Assembly (NCBI GenBank): GCA_051453625.1
Contig: JBOZIK010000001.1
Coordinates: 178,846,672 to 178,905,008 of the forward strand
Direction: 5' to 3'
Source: Welwitschia mirabilis
Taxonomy: Eukaryota > Gnetophyta > Gnetopsida > Welwitschiales
Length of the DNA: 58,337 bases
Positions 22,458 to 33,953 of this stretch are shown here, piece by piece. Below the pieces are notes generated by a model. That model was not told the origin of the DNA. It worked only from the letters and a program-made list of their open reading frames with translations, and did no database searches. The position numbers and the translations under genes are program-made. Each line of letters starts with the position of its first letter. Within the stretch, counting starts at the first letter, position 1.

Positions 22458-23259
22458 GGTAGTGTCATCTCCAAATTTTGGAGGTTCAATGATTTAGCCT
22501 AAAAAGTTAAATTAAAAAACCTAAATAAAAATAATTTTTATCTTGTGGGACTCACTATGTTGATTTAATTACTATATTCTTTATTTATTCTTTAATTATT
22601 ATCTTATTATTTGAGATGTAATTACTTTATGAAAATTTGTTGTGCTTTAATTACTATTTTAAGTGCTTTCTTTCTTATATGAGCCATAATTAATGGTATT
22701 ATTTTTTGTAGTAATTCCTTGGTTATTTAATTATACTTTTTAGTAGATAAATTAGTGGTTATATTATTTTTTTTGTAACTATTACATTAATGTACCATGA
22801 TTGTAATATTTTCTTAATTTCTTATTTTATTGCATGCGAATTATTCTTGAGATGGTTATAATTATTAGGATGCATTACATTGGCTTATTTTAATATTTTA
22901 TTTAAGATTTATTCATTATGAAAAATACTTTTATGTGGCTATTGAAATTATTTGCTAAGTGGTTTACTTAATTATTTATCATAATAATTGCAAGTAGTGG
23001 AATGTTGAATATTTATTAAGTATTATTATGATGAAATATTAATGCATCCAATGTCTAAGCAAGGTAATGATTAGAGGTTATGGCATTCTTACCACCTTCT
23101 TTTTATGATGATGTCTCTTCATGTCCTTGTGTATATTCATATCCCTTCATTTTATTGCTCTAAATAGGACTTCCTTCTCCTCTTATTTGCATACTTTTGA
23201 GAAATCATTTATTATTGGATCTTGATGATTTCAAAACTTAGAGCATGGAAAGCATTATA

Positions 23260-23880
23260 GTCTTTGAATTCTTAAAATCTTCATCTAATTTTGCGTATCG
23301 TCCTAAGATATTTTCTTTAATTCTTGTATAGTCCTATCATATTCTTTTATTTTTGTGTATGGCCATAGGATATTTCCTTTGATTCTTGCATGATCTTGAC
23401 ATATTTTATTTATTTCTTATATGATCTTATGCTATTATTAAATTTTGTATGGTTTTAGGCTTTCATTTTAATTTTTGTATGATCCTTCATTTTTGTAACT
23501 TCCTATGAATCTAGGATATTTTCTATGATTCTTGTATAGTTCTATCATATTCTTTAGTTTCTTATATGGCCTTAGGATATTTCCTTTAATTCTTATATGG
23601 TTCTCGCATATTCTCTTTATTTATGATATGGTCTTGTGCTATTCTTAAATATTGTATGTTTTTAGGATTTATTTTATTTCTTATATGGTTTTTTAATTTT
23701 TATATCTTTGTATGGTCCTCTTTTATTCTTAAATTTTGGTATGTCCCTAGGATATTTTCTTTAATTCTTGTATGATCCTAGCATATTCATATTTTTTCTT
23801 GAAATGGTCCTTTATTCTTGAATCTTTATATGGTCTTATTTAAATTCTTGCATGTTGTATGGTTCAAGTTAAATTTTGAA
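23260..23880. repeat. Minisatellite-like array in G
   Basis: An irregular repeat of words like ttcttgtatggtcctaggat occurs about fifteen times with variable spacing. The units are diverged and T-rich on the plus strand. Confidence 0.6.
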
Positions 23881-24234
23881 TCTTGTTGGATATTTTATAT
23901 TTATTTTATAATTCAAACATCTTCCTGCATTTCTTTTTATTAATAATTATTTTTGACTGAGTCTTGTAAATTTTCCTTTTGAGCCATCTTAAGATCATCT
24001 TATGACTGACTAATAACCCATATTATAATATGTACAATTTATGAAAAATAAATTAGTAAGGGTGACCAGTTGTTTAAACTTTAGAAGTGATACTCTTTGT
24101 TATGAGTCCAAGAGTAAGTGGGTTGAACCTCCAAATAGTGAAGGGAAAAAATTGTCCCCTCTAATGATGTGCAACTAAATTACTAGAAATTATTATGGAA
24201 TAACAGTATTGAAGATAATATGAAAATGAGATCT

Positions 24235-24385
24235 TGGTCATATCTTCGATTATTTGACATTGCATTCTTGGATTATTATGATTACACATCTTGAATTATT
24301 TTGGCAATGTGACTTGGATTATTTTAACAATGCATCTTGAATTATTTTGGCAATGCATCTTAGATTATTTTGGTAGTAAATCTTG
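24235..24385. repeat. Short tandem array in G
   Basis: The word atcttgaattattttggcaa recurs about five times with a period of roughly 27-30 bases. It is separate from the 23260-23880 array. Confidence 0.65.
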
Positions 24386-24970
24386 GATATTCTTGTAATT
24401 CCTTATCTTGTACTTGGAAATCATATACCTTGTGGGTCATAGTAGGAACTGTGATGGTTAAAGTTATTACATCATCCTTGCATGTGTGGAAAATTCTACA
24501 AAGTGTGATGCAAAAATGAGCTAATGATTATAATATAACTTGGGATTATCTATATGTTTTCCTATTTGTTGTATGAATATTTGAAGAATCATGAGTGTCC
24601 TTGAGACTTGTCAAATTTATTACCAATTTATGTTATTGTAATATTTAATCTTATATTTGATAATAAAAGATGTTTACAAGTTATGAATATATTGTATTCA
24701 CTTAAATAGCTAAAAAGATTATGAATGTTTAGAAATTCTATTATTGAAGAATATAATTATAAGTATATCTTATTGTATCGTAAGTAGAGATTTATGACTA
24801 GATCTATGAGATGTTAAGTTTAATAACATTTAGATTAAATATAGTTTACTTATTCTTTCTAGAAAATCAATTTTAAGTTGTTGTCATTATGAGTCAAAGA
24901 TTAAGGACATTACATTTTGATACTAGATCATTATGTGAATTTTTTGATTTTAGGAAATCTAGGTATGATA

Positions 24971-25335
24971 GATAGGAATCCTTAAACATGGATAGCCAAT
25001 GAAAATGAGATTTGGAATTTTTTATGATAGTTTTATTGGTAGAATAATGACCCCTAAATACTTTAAAATTGCAATGATTAAGAATGTAATGAATTTCAAA
25101 TTGAGGGAGATATTTATGGATGACTTGATCTGGGTAATACTTAAATAGATAAGGAATAATTTTAGCCCAACTAAAGATTTTATTTGTATGATTAAAGATA
25201 TAGTGACAGGAAATAAACTTGAAAACTAAGTAGTTTATAATATCAACAAACTAAGATATTTATAAAACTAAGAAGAGGTGTTCATAAGGAAAGGTATCAT
25301 TAATGGAAAGGGAAATTTGTGAGTTTTCCTAAATT
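24971..25335 (-). pseudogene. B integrase, N-terminal zinc-binding part
   Basis: Minus-strand frames read PYEHLFLVL-like and FVDIINYLV-like, then FKYYPDQVIHKYLPQFE (about 25100-25150) and HYILNHCNFKVFRGHYSTNK (about 25040-25100), with the two His of the HHCC zinc-binding motif. It ends FKD..L at 24971, where G interrupts. It matches the INT N-terminus of plant gypsy elements. The CxxC pair is across the insertion. Confidence 0.8.
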
Positions 25336-25683
25336 ATTCATGACATATGGTATAAAACTACATTATTGAAGTCCTTTTTATCCTTAATTTCTCAATTAGA
25401 CTCCTAGAAAAGTAGGATCCATCTGATTAATCTAGGATTTAAATCCTTTTTAGTGAGTATGTATTTAAGGGCTGAGTGGTCTAGGTAAATAATTATCTTA
25501 AAGACTAATAAATATTACTTAAATCTTTCTAAGGTAAATACTATTGCGAGGGGATCTTTGTCAATGATGGTGTAGCTTAATTAAGTATCATCTAGCATTT
25601 TACTAACATAATAGATTACAATTAATTTTCCATCTATCATTTGTCTTAAAATAACTCTAACTATATAATAGCTAGCATTTCAC
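25336..25683 (-). pseudogene. B RNase H, C-terminal part
   Basis: Minus-strand frames read VIYYVSKML-like, LSYTIIDKDPLAIVF and ERF (about 25480-25640), corresponding to VIYYASKTL...NYTTTEKELLAVVFALEKF. Copia element E1 cuts the domain at 25684, and the N-terminal part continues at 35106. The Glu of KELLA is changed to Asp here. Confidence 0.75.
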
Positions 25684-25688
25684 ATAAG

Positions 25689-26814
25689 TAAAAGTCCTAG
25701 ATCATAGTAAATAGAACTAGTAATAAACAAGTTAAAATAAAAACCATTTTCCTAAGAAATTAATTAGCCTTGTGAAGGATAATATATTTATAAAAACATA
25801 TGTAAATTAAAAATCTTATTAGCACATAATATTTATAATGATTTGACAATGTTCCTACTCCACTCTTTAAGGAGAGATAGTACGTCATCTTCCTTTATTT
25901 ACTTATAGTTCTTGAATTGATGATTTTCTGGCTAATAATTAATCCCTTGTATAATAGTGATGATTTTCAAGCTTATCATCAACCGCTAACAACTCTAAGT
26001 CTTTTGAAGGCTTAAATTCAACCATAGAAATAAAACAAAAAATGAGAAAGTTCCTTAAGCATGGATGGAATAATGTGGGTACTATTCAAGATGATTACCA
26101 AAGATTAGATTATAGATTGAAGAGATTTCCAAAGATAGGTTTATTATTTACTTTATAAAATGTCTAACTATACAAAAAATGTTTTAGCTTTTTTCAAAGA
26201 GGAGAGAAAGATAGCTATTAGAGAAAATCTTAGAATGTTGATTTTAAGACATGATTATTTGAGATTTCAAATATATTTGGATCTCAACATCCTTGAAGGA
26301 TGCACCATAAGAAATAGCTATTGAAAATTACTATGCATTCACTTGTAGTAGATTGTTTTCCAATGGTTCAGAAATGGGGACATTCACCTTAAAAAGATGG
26401 GAACATCTACACTCCCAGAGGGGTAGACCTCCATCCTCAGGATAGTGTGGATGTTCAACTACTAGAAAACTGGGGATGTCTTCCCTTTAATGGGTGTGGA
26501 CATTTGAACCTCTCACAAGTGCAGACTAAGGAAAACTGAGAGGAGGGGGGACATCTAGGCTACTTGGAGTGGGGACATTTAGGCCTAAGAGATTTTACAA
26601 TTAGATTTTCCCCATGAGGAGAGGCGATGTTTGCCTTATCTAAATGGGGATGTCCACCCTATTTTCTAGTAGGGACATTTGCCTAGTCTTGAGTGGGGAC
26701 ATCTACACTCAAACGAGGGCTTCTTCCTTTTTCATAAACTAATTGCAACTAAAGATTACGATCTTTTCAACCTATCTTTACATCTATTGACTTCATTAAA
26801 ACCTTATTCTCATA
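25689..26814 (-). repeat. E1 3' LTR
   Basis: Matches 33954-35100 along its length and, less closely, the E2 LTRs. It contains the GACGTC-like array (about 26370-26705) and two hairpin units (25918-25985). The boundary lies beside the PPT and the TSD. Confidence 0.85.
26370..26705. repeat. GACGTC-like word array, E1 3' LTR
   Basis: About ten copies of GGGGACRTCYA or its partial complement (for example near 26378, 26396, 26421, 26475, 26548, 26572, 26621, 26646, 26674, 26698). No copy here keeps the intact CG; all read ATGTCC, ACATCT or ACATTT. Confidence 0.6.
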
Positions 26815-26830
26815 ATATTCCCATTTTAAA
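26815..26830 (-). other. E1 polypurine tract
   Basis: On the minus strand AAAATGGGAAT lies directly before the 3' LTR. The same place in E2 reads AAAAATGGGGAGAT. Confidence 0.6.
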
Positions 26831-27239
26831 TGATGACAAATCTGATCTCTAAAAGTAATTTAAGAAATAACCTTCCCTTGAAATAACCTTCTCCTAAGAT
26901 GTAGACTTACTTCCCCTAAATTTGGTATCCCTTTAAAGAAAACTAAAAACTTGTTAAATTTTTTGTAATTATTATTCCTTATTTTGGCATCATTAATTCT
27001 AAAAGTAAAACCCATGAAAAGAATGTGAACAATAATAAATTTAAAGAAAGCAAAACTAAACTACATTATCTATTAAAAAAAAGATAGTTTACATATTTAT
27101 CATAGTTTAGTATACATAACAATTGGAGCATATGAACTGACAGATGGAGACTACAAAATAGACATCTATAATGGAGAATGAAAAGAGCAATAGTAATGAT
27201 AATACCAGAAGAAAGGGAAGAGAGTTTGAAAAGACATTT

Positions 27240-28256
27240 TAGTTAGATTCCATCACATAACCACTGCTACTGCAACTACAAGAGGTGGAGGCCATTTCAA
27301 CCCAAATAGTAGAGCTTTTTTTATCTTGAAAAGTGGGGAGGAGATCCTTTTGAGCTACTTTTCTATTGATGAAGTACCCCTTGAAGATTCAGTAGGTCTC
27401 ATGTGCTTGAACTACTTAGTGGGAGGAGAAGACAGAGCTATAGGAGTAGTGCCTTCTACAATTTTCATTCTAATAAGAGAGGACTCATCAAATGACATAG
27501 GTAGATTTAGAATTTCATCCATAGCTTTTGGCAAGATACCTACTCATGATACATCTTGGTAATGAAACCTTTGTAAGGTAGTGCCACTAAACTCATAGAT
27601 GTATAAGAAGCCATATTTTATAAAAACAGTTGATGTAAGTTGATTTGGATGCTTTGGACATAACAATACCTGGATTAAGCACATAAAGAAGATAACCCAT
27701 CCATTTGGTTGAGCTTCAAAATGAAATTGCTAGAAATAATGTAAAATAGTACCTTGTAAGTTGGCCATAAAATCTGAGTAGGAATTATGATCCTTCATGC
27801 CTCTTATCTTTCACATAAGACTTTTGTGAGCTCATCTCTAGGAATTAAATAGTCTAAAACTAAAGTAAAATTCAGATATTCTTCATAGTATAGTGGAAAC
27901 AAAATAGCATTAAAAATTATTTAAGGATTAACCTTAATGTCAAAGCCATATAAATTTAACACAAATTGATTTTGTTCAAGTTGGTAAGAGCCATTATAGT
28001 AAAACATGCAAACCAAATTTACTAGAGTGTAAGTATGAGGTTTTAGAATGTATGTCCAACTCAACTCTTCTAACTTGGGTAAAATATTGAAGTAATGCTT
28101 GAAGGTGTTATGTAGAATAACCCTCTCTGGAGTAAGAGGCTTCTTATTGAAGCTTTGGTTCCACATGTTCTTTGTTCTAGGAGTTACAAATACTAGATCT
28201 TCTTCTTTCTCTTTTTCTATATATTGTCTTGAGACTAGAATCTTCTATCTTGTTAT
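27240..28256 (-). pseudogene. E1 accessory ORF, plant transposon protein-like
   Basis: The start site is ATA at 28256-28254 where E2 has ATG, so the start codon is lost. The frame then opens through EKEKEEDLVFVTPRTKNM and the stop-free stretch 28166-27921: LTPERVILHNTF, YFNILPKLEELSWTYIL, LVCMFYYNGSYQLEQNQFV and LYGFDIKVNP. RMFYxxG...LYGxxI is like the LVREFYANL...VRGxxI of the plant transposon protein domain. Further homology to E2 continues to about 27260. It lies downstream of RNase H, where SIRE elements have an env-like gene. Function unknown. Confidence 0.55.
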
Positions 28257-28398
28257 GGTGGATTTGAACAAAAGAAGAGAAATTTACAAGGTAGATAAGG
28301 AATAAGAAGCAATGAATAAGCTTAAAAAAAGACACTTACTTCTTGAGATTGGAGTATTAAGAATGATAGGATAAGATAGAAGAAAAGGGGGAACATCC

Positions 28399-28417
28399 NN
28401 NNNNNNNNNNNNNNNNN
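28399..28417. other. Assembly gap, 19 N
   Basis: Short N run between the accessory ORF and pol of E1. Flanks not duplicated. Confidence 0.9.
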
Positions 28418-28439
28418 AAGGATTTGAAGATTTAAGTGA

Positions 28440-28590
28440 ATTTAAAAGGTTGGTTGATGTTCAGGTGCACAGACATCTGAACCTTTAAAGGATGGGCGTC
28501 TATCCTCTAGTTAGCCTAGAAAACCATTTATAGGCACACAGAGGTTTGGACTCTTTAGAGTGTAGATGTCCAAATCTCTAATATTCTAGA
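28440..28590. repeat. GACGTC-like words outside the LTR, E1
   Basis: Words such as ACAGACATCTG, GGGCGTCTATCC and TAGATGTCCAAA repeat the LTR array motif in the spacer between the accessory ORF and pol. E2 has the same at about 44500-44615. Confidence 0.5.
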
Positions 28591-28625
28591 TCGGTCCAAA
28601 AATGAACAAAAATCAACAAATTTTG

Positions 28626-29300
28626 ATTGAAAAATGAATGTGAGCTTGAGAAGATAATAGACTGAAGTANNNNNNNNNNNNNNNNNNNNNNNNNNNNNNN
28701 NNNNNNNNNNNNNNNNNNNNNNNNNNNNNNNNNNNNNNNNNNNNNNNNNNNNNNNNNNNNNNNNNNNNNNNNNNNNNNNNNNNNNNNNNNNNNNNNNNNN
28801 NNNNNNNNNNNNNNNNNNNNNNNNNNNNNNNNNNNNNNNNNNNNNNNNNNNNNNNNNNNNNNNNNNNNNNNNNNNNNNNNNNNNNNNNNNNNNNNNNNNN
28901 NNNNNNNNNNNNNNNNNNNNNNNNNNNNNNNNNNNNNNNNNNNNNNNNNNNNNNNNNNNNNNNNNNNNNNNNNNNNNNNNNNNNNNNNNNNNNNNNNNNN
29001 NNNNNNNNNNNNNNNNNNNNNNNNNNNNNNNNNNNNNNNNNNNNNNNNNNNNNNNNNNNNNNNNNNNNNNNNNNNNNNNNNNNNNNNNNNNNNNNNNNNN
29101 NNNNNNNNNNNNNNNNNNNNNNNNNNNNNNNNNNNNNNNNNNNNNNNNNNNNNNNNNNNNNNNNNNNNNNNNNNNNNNNNNNNNNNNNNNNNNNNNNNNN
29201 NNNNNNNNNNNNNNNNNNNNNNNNNNNNNNNNNNNNNNNNNNNNNNNNNNNNNNNNATTGAAAAATGAATGTTAGCTTGAGAAGATAATAGAATGAAGTA
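28626..29300. other. Assembly gap (587 N) with near-identical flanks
   Basis: N run 28670-29256. The 44 bases at 28626-28669 recur at 29257-29300 with two differences. Probably an unmerged overlap in the spacer downstream of RNase H. Confidence 0.75.
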
Positions 29301-29384
29301 GAATATGCTCTTAATATACTCAAAATTATGATTAATATGTATGTATTTTGGTATTATTAAAAAACATAGTGAATCATACCTCCG

Positions 29385-29760
29385 TTGGGCAGGTTCCTAT
29401 GCCTAACTCAATTCTTAAGAGTTTGAATCTTGCTTTTAAAATAGGCTTGGTAAATATATCAGTAAGTTATTTACCTATAGAAATATGGTTAACTTTGATT
29501 ACTCCTTCTTAAACCTATATGCTGATGAAATGATACTTGATGTCAATATGCTTAGTTCTTAAATGCTGTATAGGGTTTTCAGCAATGTTAATGTACTGGT
29601 ATTATTACATAAGAGTTAACTACTTATCATATCAATCTCATAGTCATGTAAGGTGTGCATCATTCATAATAATTGATTTCAACAAGCTTCAGCTGATATG
29701 TATTCAACTTTAGAAGTGAAGAGGGATATAGAACTCTATTTCTTAGAACTTCAAATAACT
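29385..29760 (-). pseudogene. E1 RNase H (C-terminal end of pol)
   Basis: Minus-strand frames read HLRTKHIDIKYHFI (about 29520-29575), the copia HSRTKHIDIRYHFI signature, then LTDIFTKPILKARF and LRIELGIGTCPTE, ending near 29385. E2 has the same end at 44820-44965. Stops interrupt it. Confidence 0.8.
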
Positions 29761-29989
29761 AGATAATTCCTAAGAAAGTAACATACTCCACTTGTACTCT
29801 TCCTATCATTAGTGCAACTAGTCCAATTTGTATCACTATACCCAATGCGATCAAGTAAAGTATCACAACAAAACCAAATACTAAAATTACTTGTATGTTT
29901 AAGATATCTAAAAATCTTTTTAATAGAAGTGAGATTAGATTCTCTAGGATTAGAGTAATACTGAGCACATATACCAACACTGAATGCAA

Positions 29990-30900
29990 TATCGGGTCTA
30001 ATAGATGATAGATATTACATAATAATAATCATACCTCTATACATTATTTGGTTTACAAATTTCTTGATTTATCCTTACTGATTTTTATTGTTATAGACAT
30101 GGGAGTGTAGACCTCTTGTGCTTGATCAAGCTTATATTTCTTTAGAAGCTCCTTAACATATTTTGATTGACTAAGGAAGATGATATTCTCAAGCTATTTG
30201 ATTTGCAATTCTAATAAGAAATTGAGATATCTAAGAATGCTTATTTTAAATTATTTTTACATAATCTTAGAGAATACTAGAGTTAGTTTTTCATTGAATT
30301 CCTCAAATACTATGTCATTAATGTAGATTCACAAGATAAGAATGTCTTTGTTAGTTCTTTTAATAAACAAGGAGGGATCAACATCATCACTTTTAAAACC
30401 ATTTTCTAATAGAAAATTTGATAGTCTTTCGTACGAGACTCTTGAAGCTTACTTGAGTTCATATAAGGCCTTCTTTAGCTTTATTATTAGAATTAATAAA
30501 CCCTGATGGCTACTTAACATAAACTTCTTCTTCAATGTAGCCATTTAAAGAAATAATCTTTACATCCATTTGAAATAGTTTAATGTTCATAGCATAGACA
30601 TAAGCTAATAATAATCTAATAGATTTAAGCCTAGATACTAGTGTACAGGTCTCTCCATAGTCTATACCTTCTTCTTAATTGTATTCTTATGCCATCCATC
30701 TAGCTTTTTATGAACTATTATATCTAATTCATTTAATTTATTCTTATAAATCCATTTTATATCAAAAATATATTTATCTTATGTTTTTGATACTAGTTCC
30801 CACACTTCATTTCATTTAAACTACAAGAGTTCCTTTTGCATAGCTTCTAACCATTCCTCATGTTACTCTGCTTTAGCTATATTTCTAGGTAAATATGAGA
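29990..30900 (-). pseudogene. E1 reverse transcriptase
   Basis: Minus strand shows GIDYGETCTLVSRLKSIRLL (about 30610-30668), then AYVYAMNIKLFQMDVK and LNGYIEEEVYVK (about 30525-30600), matching the copia signature GxDYxETFxPVxRxxxIR. The YVDD region near 30325 is degraded to stops. The open stretch 29759-29989 follows as RT/RNase H connection. This enzyme would copy the element RNA. Confidence 0.85.
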
Positions 30901-30904
30901 TACA

Positions 30905-32060
30905 AAATAGAAATGAGCAAAAATATTATTTATACCTCATCTAGTGCTTGTTCCTAAATCTAGATTTCCAATGATTTTATTATTTGAATGATCCCTTCTA
31001 GTTCTGAGGGAAAGAGTTGAGCATTTTTTAGGAGTAGTAGTTTCAGAAAGATCATCAATTTCCTCCTTGTAAATTTTGTTTGTAGCATCTTATTGATCAC
31101 TTTGAGTATTATTATTATCAGTGGGTATGAATTCATCCTTATCATCTTTATTCATCTTGCTGTCATTATCAGTCTCTAAAATTTTAACATGAATTGATTC
31201 TTTAACCTTATTTGAATCATAGTTAAAAACTCTATAGGCTTTGATTCTTGAAGAATATCCAATAAAAATACCATGCATACCTTTGTACTAGAATTTACCA
31301 AGATTCTTTTCATTCAAAATAATACATTTACTACTAAAAACCCTAAAATACTTAACCATTTGCTTCTTATCATTTCACAATTCATAAGAAGTGCTTTGGG
31401 TGTTGGTTCTTATAAAGATTCTGTTGGATATGTCACAAGTAGTATTCACTGCCTAAGTCCAAAATCATCTCAGAAGATTATGTTTTTCTAGCATAGTCCT
31501 TTCCATTTCTATTAGAACTCTATTCTTACCTCATTTTGCTATGGTATTCATGGAGCTAAAAACTGATAAAGTTTCCCATAGTTATTAAAAGTTAATAAAG
31601 CTTTCATTTATAAATTCACCTCCATGATCAAACTTGATTTTGTTTACAGTGAGGCCCTTTTTATTCTAAATTTTTTTTGCAAAGATGATAGAACTTATCA
31701 AATGCATTAGATTTAGAATGAAAAAATTCAACCCAGGTATATCTAGTAAAATCATCAACAACCACCATAAAATATCTCTTACCTTCTAGGCTTTACTCTT
31801 TTGTAGGTCTTACTAAATCTAAGTATAACATGTCTAGAGGTTCTTTTGAGATATCTTAGATTTTTGTTTAAAGGAGGATTTCATAATTTTTCCTACTTCA
31901 GAATGTTCACACATTTCAAAATTAGAAAAGTTAAGTTTAGTAGTTCTCTAACCAACTCTTGTTAAGATATGATTCTCAAGTTTGAAATATTAGAATGTCC
32001 CATTCTTCTATGCCAAAGACATTCTTGACATTCTTGAGTAAATCTAAATAGCTCTCCATC
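30905..32060 (-). pseudogene. E1 integrase
   Basis: Minus strand, core region: FFILNLMHLISSI-like at about 31690-31730, then KFDHGGEFINESF (about 31590-31640), the SDxGxEF motif with the second catalytic Asp. The open stretch 31090-31278 (MHGIFIGYSSRIKAYRVFNY) matches the GYSxxSKAYRVFN segment after the core. A zinc-binding HRRMGHSN-like block lies at about 31995-32020. Frames are broken. Confidence 0.8.
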
Positions 32061-32400
32061 ATTAGATTTACCTCCTATAAAATATAACTTTTTTAAATGC
32101 TAGGTAACTAAGAGCTTCTTATTTCTAGAAATATACTTTATTAAAATCTTATTTTTATCAAAAATAGCTATATTCCCTTTATCACACATTTGAGTGATAT
32201 TTAAAAGATTATGCTTAAGACCATCTTTATACAAAACATCATTAATTTTTAGTAAATTAAATTCATATAACATTTCTTTTTCCTTGATGGCTACTTTCCA
32301 GTTGTCATTAAAAAGTACCGCTCCTCCATCATAGTTGATAAGTATGTGAAATCGTCTTTTGTCACCTATCATATGTTTTGAACAACCACTGTCCAAGAAT
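32060..32400 (-). pseudogene. E1 protease and GAG-pre-integrase segment
   Basis: The open stretch 32396-32100 starts MDSGCSKHMIGDKRRF. The DSG protease active site followed by CSKHMTGD is typical of SIRE-type copia elements. HNLLNITQMCDKGNIAIFDK follows (about 32160-32218), matching the HNLLSISQLCDKG segment. It is one of the best preserved stretches of E1. Confidence 0.85.
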
Positions 32401-32404
32401 CATC

Positions 32405-33935
32405 TAGGATGCCATTTTACTTTAGAGTAGTTTGAACAAATATTCCTTTAAGAAATTTGATTGTTCATTTTTTTTGGTCTCTATAGAAGCCTATCACTTT
32501 TATAATGAAAAAAATTTTTCTTTCTGATGGGACAAGAAAATCTAACATGTCCTAAACCTCCATAGTAGCAATAATGAATATTGAAGAGCTTTGAATTATC
32601 AAACTTTAATGCATACCTCTTGTGATCCATATTTACCTTATTGAAGTGCCATGAGGTAGCTAATTAAGACTCCTTATAATCTTTAAATCTCTTATTAATA
32701 TTGAGACTATATTATTTACACCTGTAAGATTTTCAATAGCCTTATCCAACTCTTTATTGGCTAAGTTAACTTTATTCTATAAAGAAAGTAATTCAGTTCT
32801 TAAATCTTTATTTTTATAATCTAAGACTTCACAATGGAAATACAATTATTCATAAGCTTTTTTAATATTTTCAAAATGTTTAGTGATTACCTCTTCCTCA
32901 TTAGAGATTGTATGTTCATCTTGAGATGCTTTTGAATTAGATTCTTTATCAGCATCCTAAGTGACTTTAAGAGTATTCTTCCCTTTGTTTTTTGTTTTTT
33001 TCTATTGGCACATTCAGTAGCTGTGTGTCCAAATCCCTTGCACTTAAAGCATTGTAGTGGTTTCTTGTTTCTGCTAAAGTTCCTAAAGGAATTTTTCTTC
33101 TCTGTGTAATTCTTATTTTCATTAAACCTTATTCTTCTATAGTCTTTATATCTTTTTAAGAATCTTTTGAAGTTTCTAGCTAATAAAGCTGAGTCCTCAT
33201 CATACTCATTATTACTAAATCATTCCTTAAAATGACTAGAGGATGTGAAGGCAATATTATTTGTCTTGGATTCTTCATCTTTTATAATGGTAACTTCATA
33301 AGTGATCAATAATCCTTTGAGCTCCTTTAGACTCATGGTATCTAGATTTTTGCTCTCTTCAATTGCAATAATCTTAGGTCTAAAGAATTTAGATAAGATC
33401 CTTAGAATTTTTCTCACTAATCTTTACTTAGAAACCTTTTTTTTAAGATTCCACATTATGTTTATAATGTCCATAACCTTGGTCATATATTCAGTGATGG
33501 ATTCTTGTTTCTCCATTTTGATATTTTTGAACTGAGTTGTTAAAAATTATAATTTGGATTTTTTTCACAATACTCATACCTTTATGAGAAATTTTTGAGG
33601 GTATTCCAAATTTCTTTTGTAGAGGAACACTTGACTACTTGGCTATATTCTTTAGGAGTCTGAGCATAAATTAGAGCATTTATTACCTTTGCATTGAGTT
33701 TAGCTTCTCCTTCTATTCATCAAACCAACTTGTTAGAGGGATAGTAGGTTTGAAATAACTACATACAACACTATCCCAGATATTCAAATTAAGAGATTTT
33801 AGAAATATGATTATTTTAATTTTTTAAAAGGAGTAGTTTAATCCATTGAAGTAAGGCAGCCTTGAGATCGAATGACCTTTGTCAGCGTTAAGTCCCATTT
33901 AATAACTTAGAGTAATAAAAGTCTATCAAGAGTAA
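32405..33935 (-). pseudogene. E1 gag with zinc knuckle
   Basis: An intact CFKCKGFGHTATEC knuckle (CX2CX4HX4C) lies at 33051-33010. Upstream, the open stretch 33417-33220 has FRPKIIAIEESKNL and MSLKELKGLLITYE, the SIRE gag motif; the N-terminal part (about 33640-33870) holds LPYFNGLNYS and IWDSVVCSYF-like pieces. The coiled region between knuckle and protease (32700-32950) is charged. Gag would form the particle and bind RNA. Stops are scattered. Confidence 0.8.
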
Positions 33936-33951
33936 CCTCACTTTAATACCA
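33936..33951 (-). promoter_or_regulatory. E1 primer-binding site (tRNA-Met)
   Basis: Minus strand TTGGTATTAAAGTGAGG, the copia PBS TGGTATCAGAGC with two transitions, directly inside the 5' LTR. Confidence 0.8.
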
Positions 33952-33953
33952 AT

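Larger units (their letters stand above)
22458..24975. mobile_element. G: solo LTR inside B integrase
   Basis: The LTR (22463-24970, about 2.5 kb) starts TGTCATCTCC and ends ATGATA, presumably from ...ACA. The flanks are GGTAG (22458-22462) and GATAG (24971-24975), a TSD with one transition. Removing the LTR and one TSD rejoins the integrase frame exactly, between a FKD-type segment and the CxxC pair. The start resembles the TGTCACGCCCC-type LTR starts of plant gypsy elements. No internal gag-pol is present, so it is a solo LTR. Confidence 0.75.

Noticed and set aside
26370-26705. CRISPR-like array of short regular repeats
   Set aside because: The spacing is irregular, the words occur in both orientations, and they recur in every E-family LTR; this is an LTR motif array in a plant genome.
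28613-29323. 236-codon ORF on the minus strand
   Set aside because: Almost all of it is N; the frame is kept open only by the gap.
29759-29989. Hydrophobic minus-strand ORF as a membrane protein gene
   Set aside because: It falls within E1 pol between RT and RNase H and is out of frame with them; a by-product of decay.
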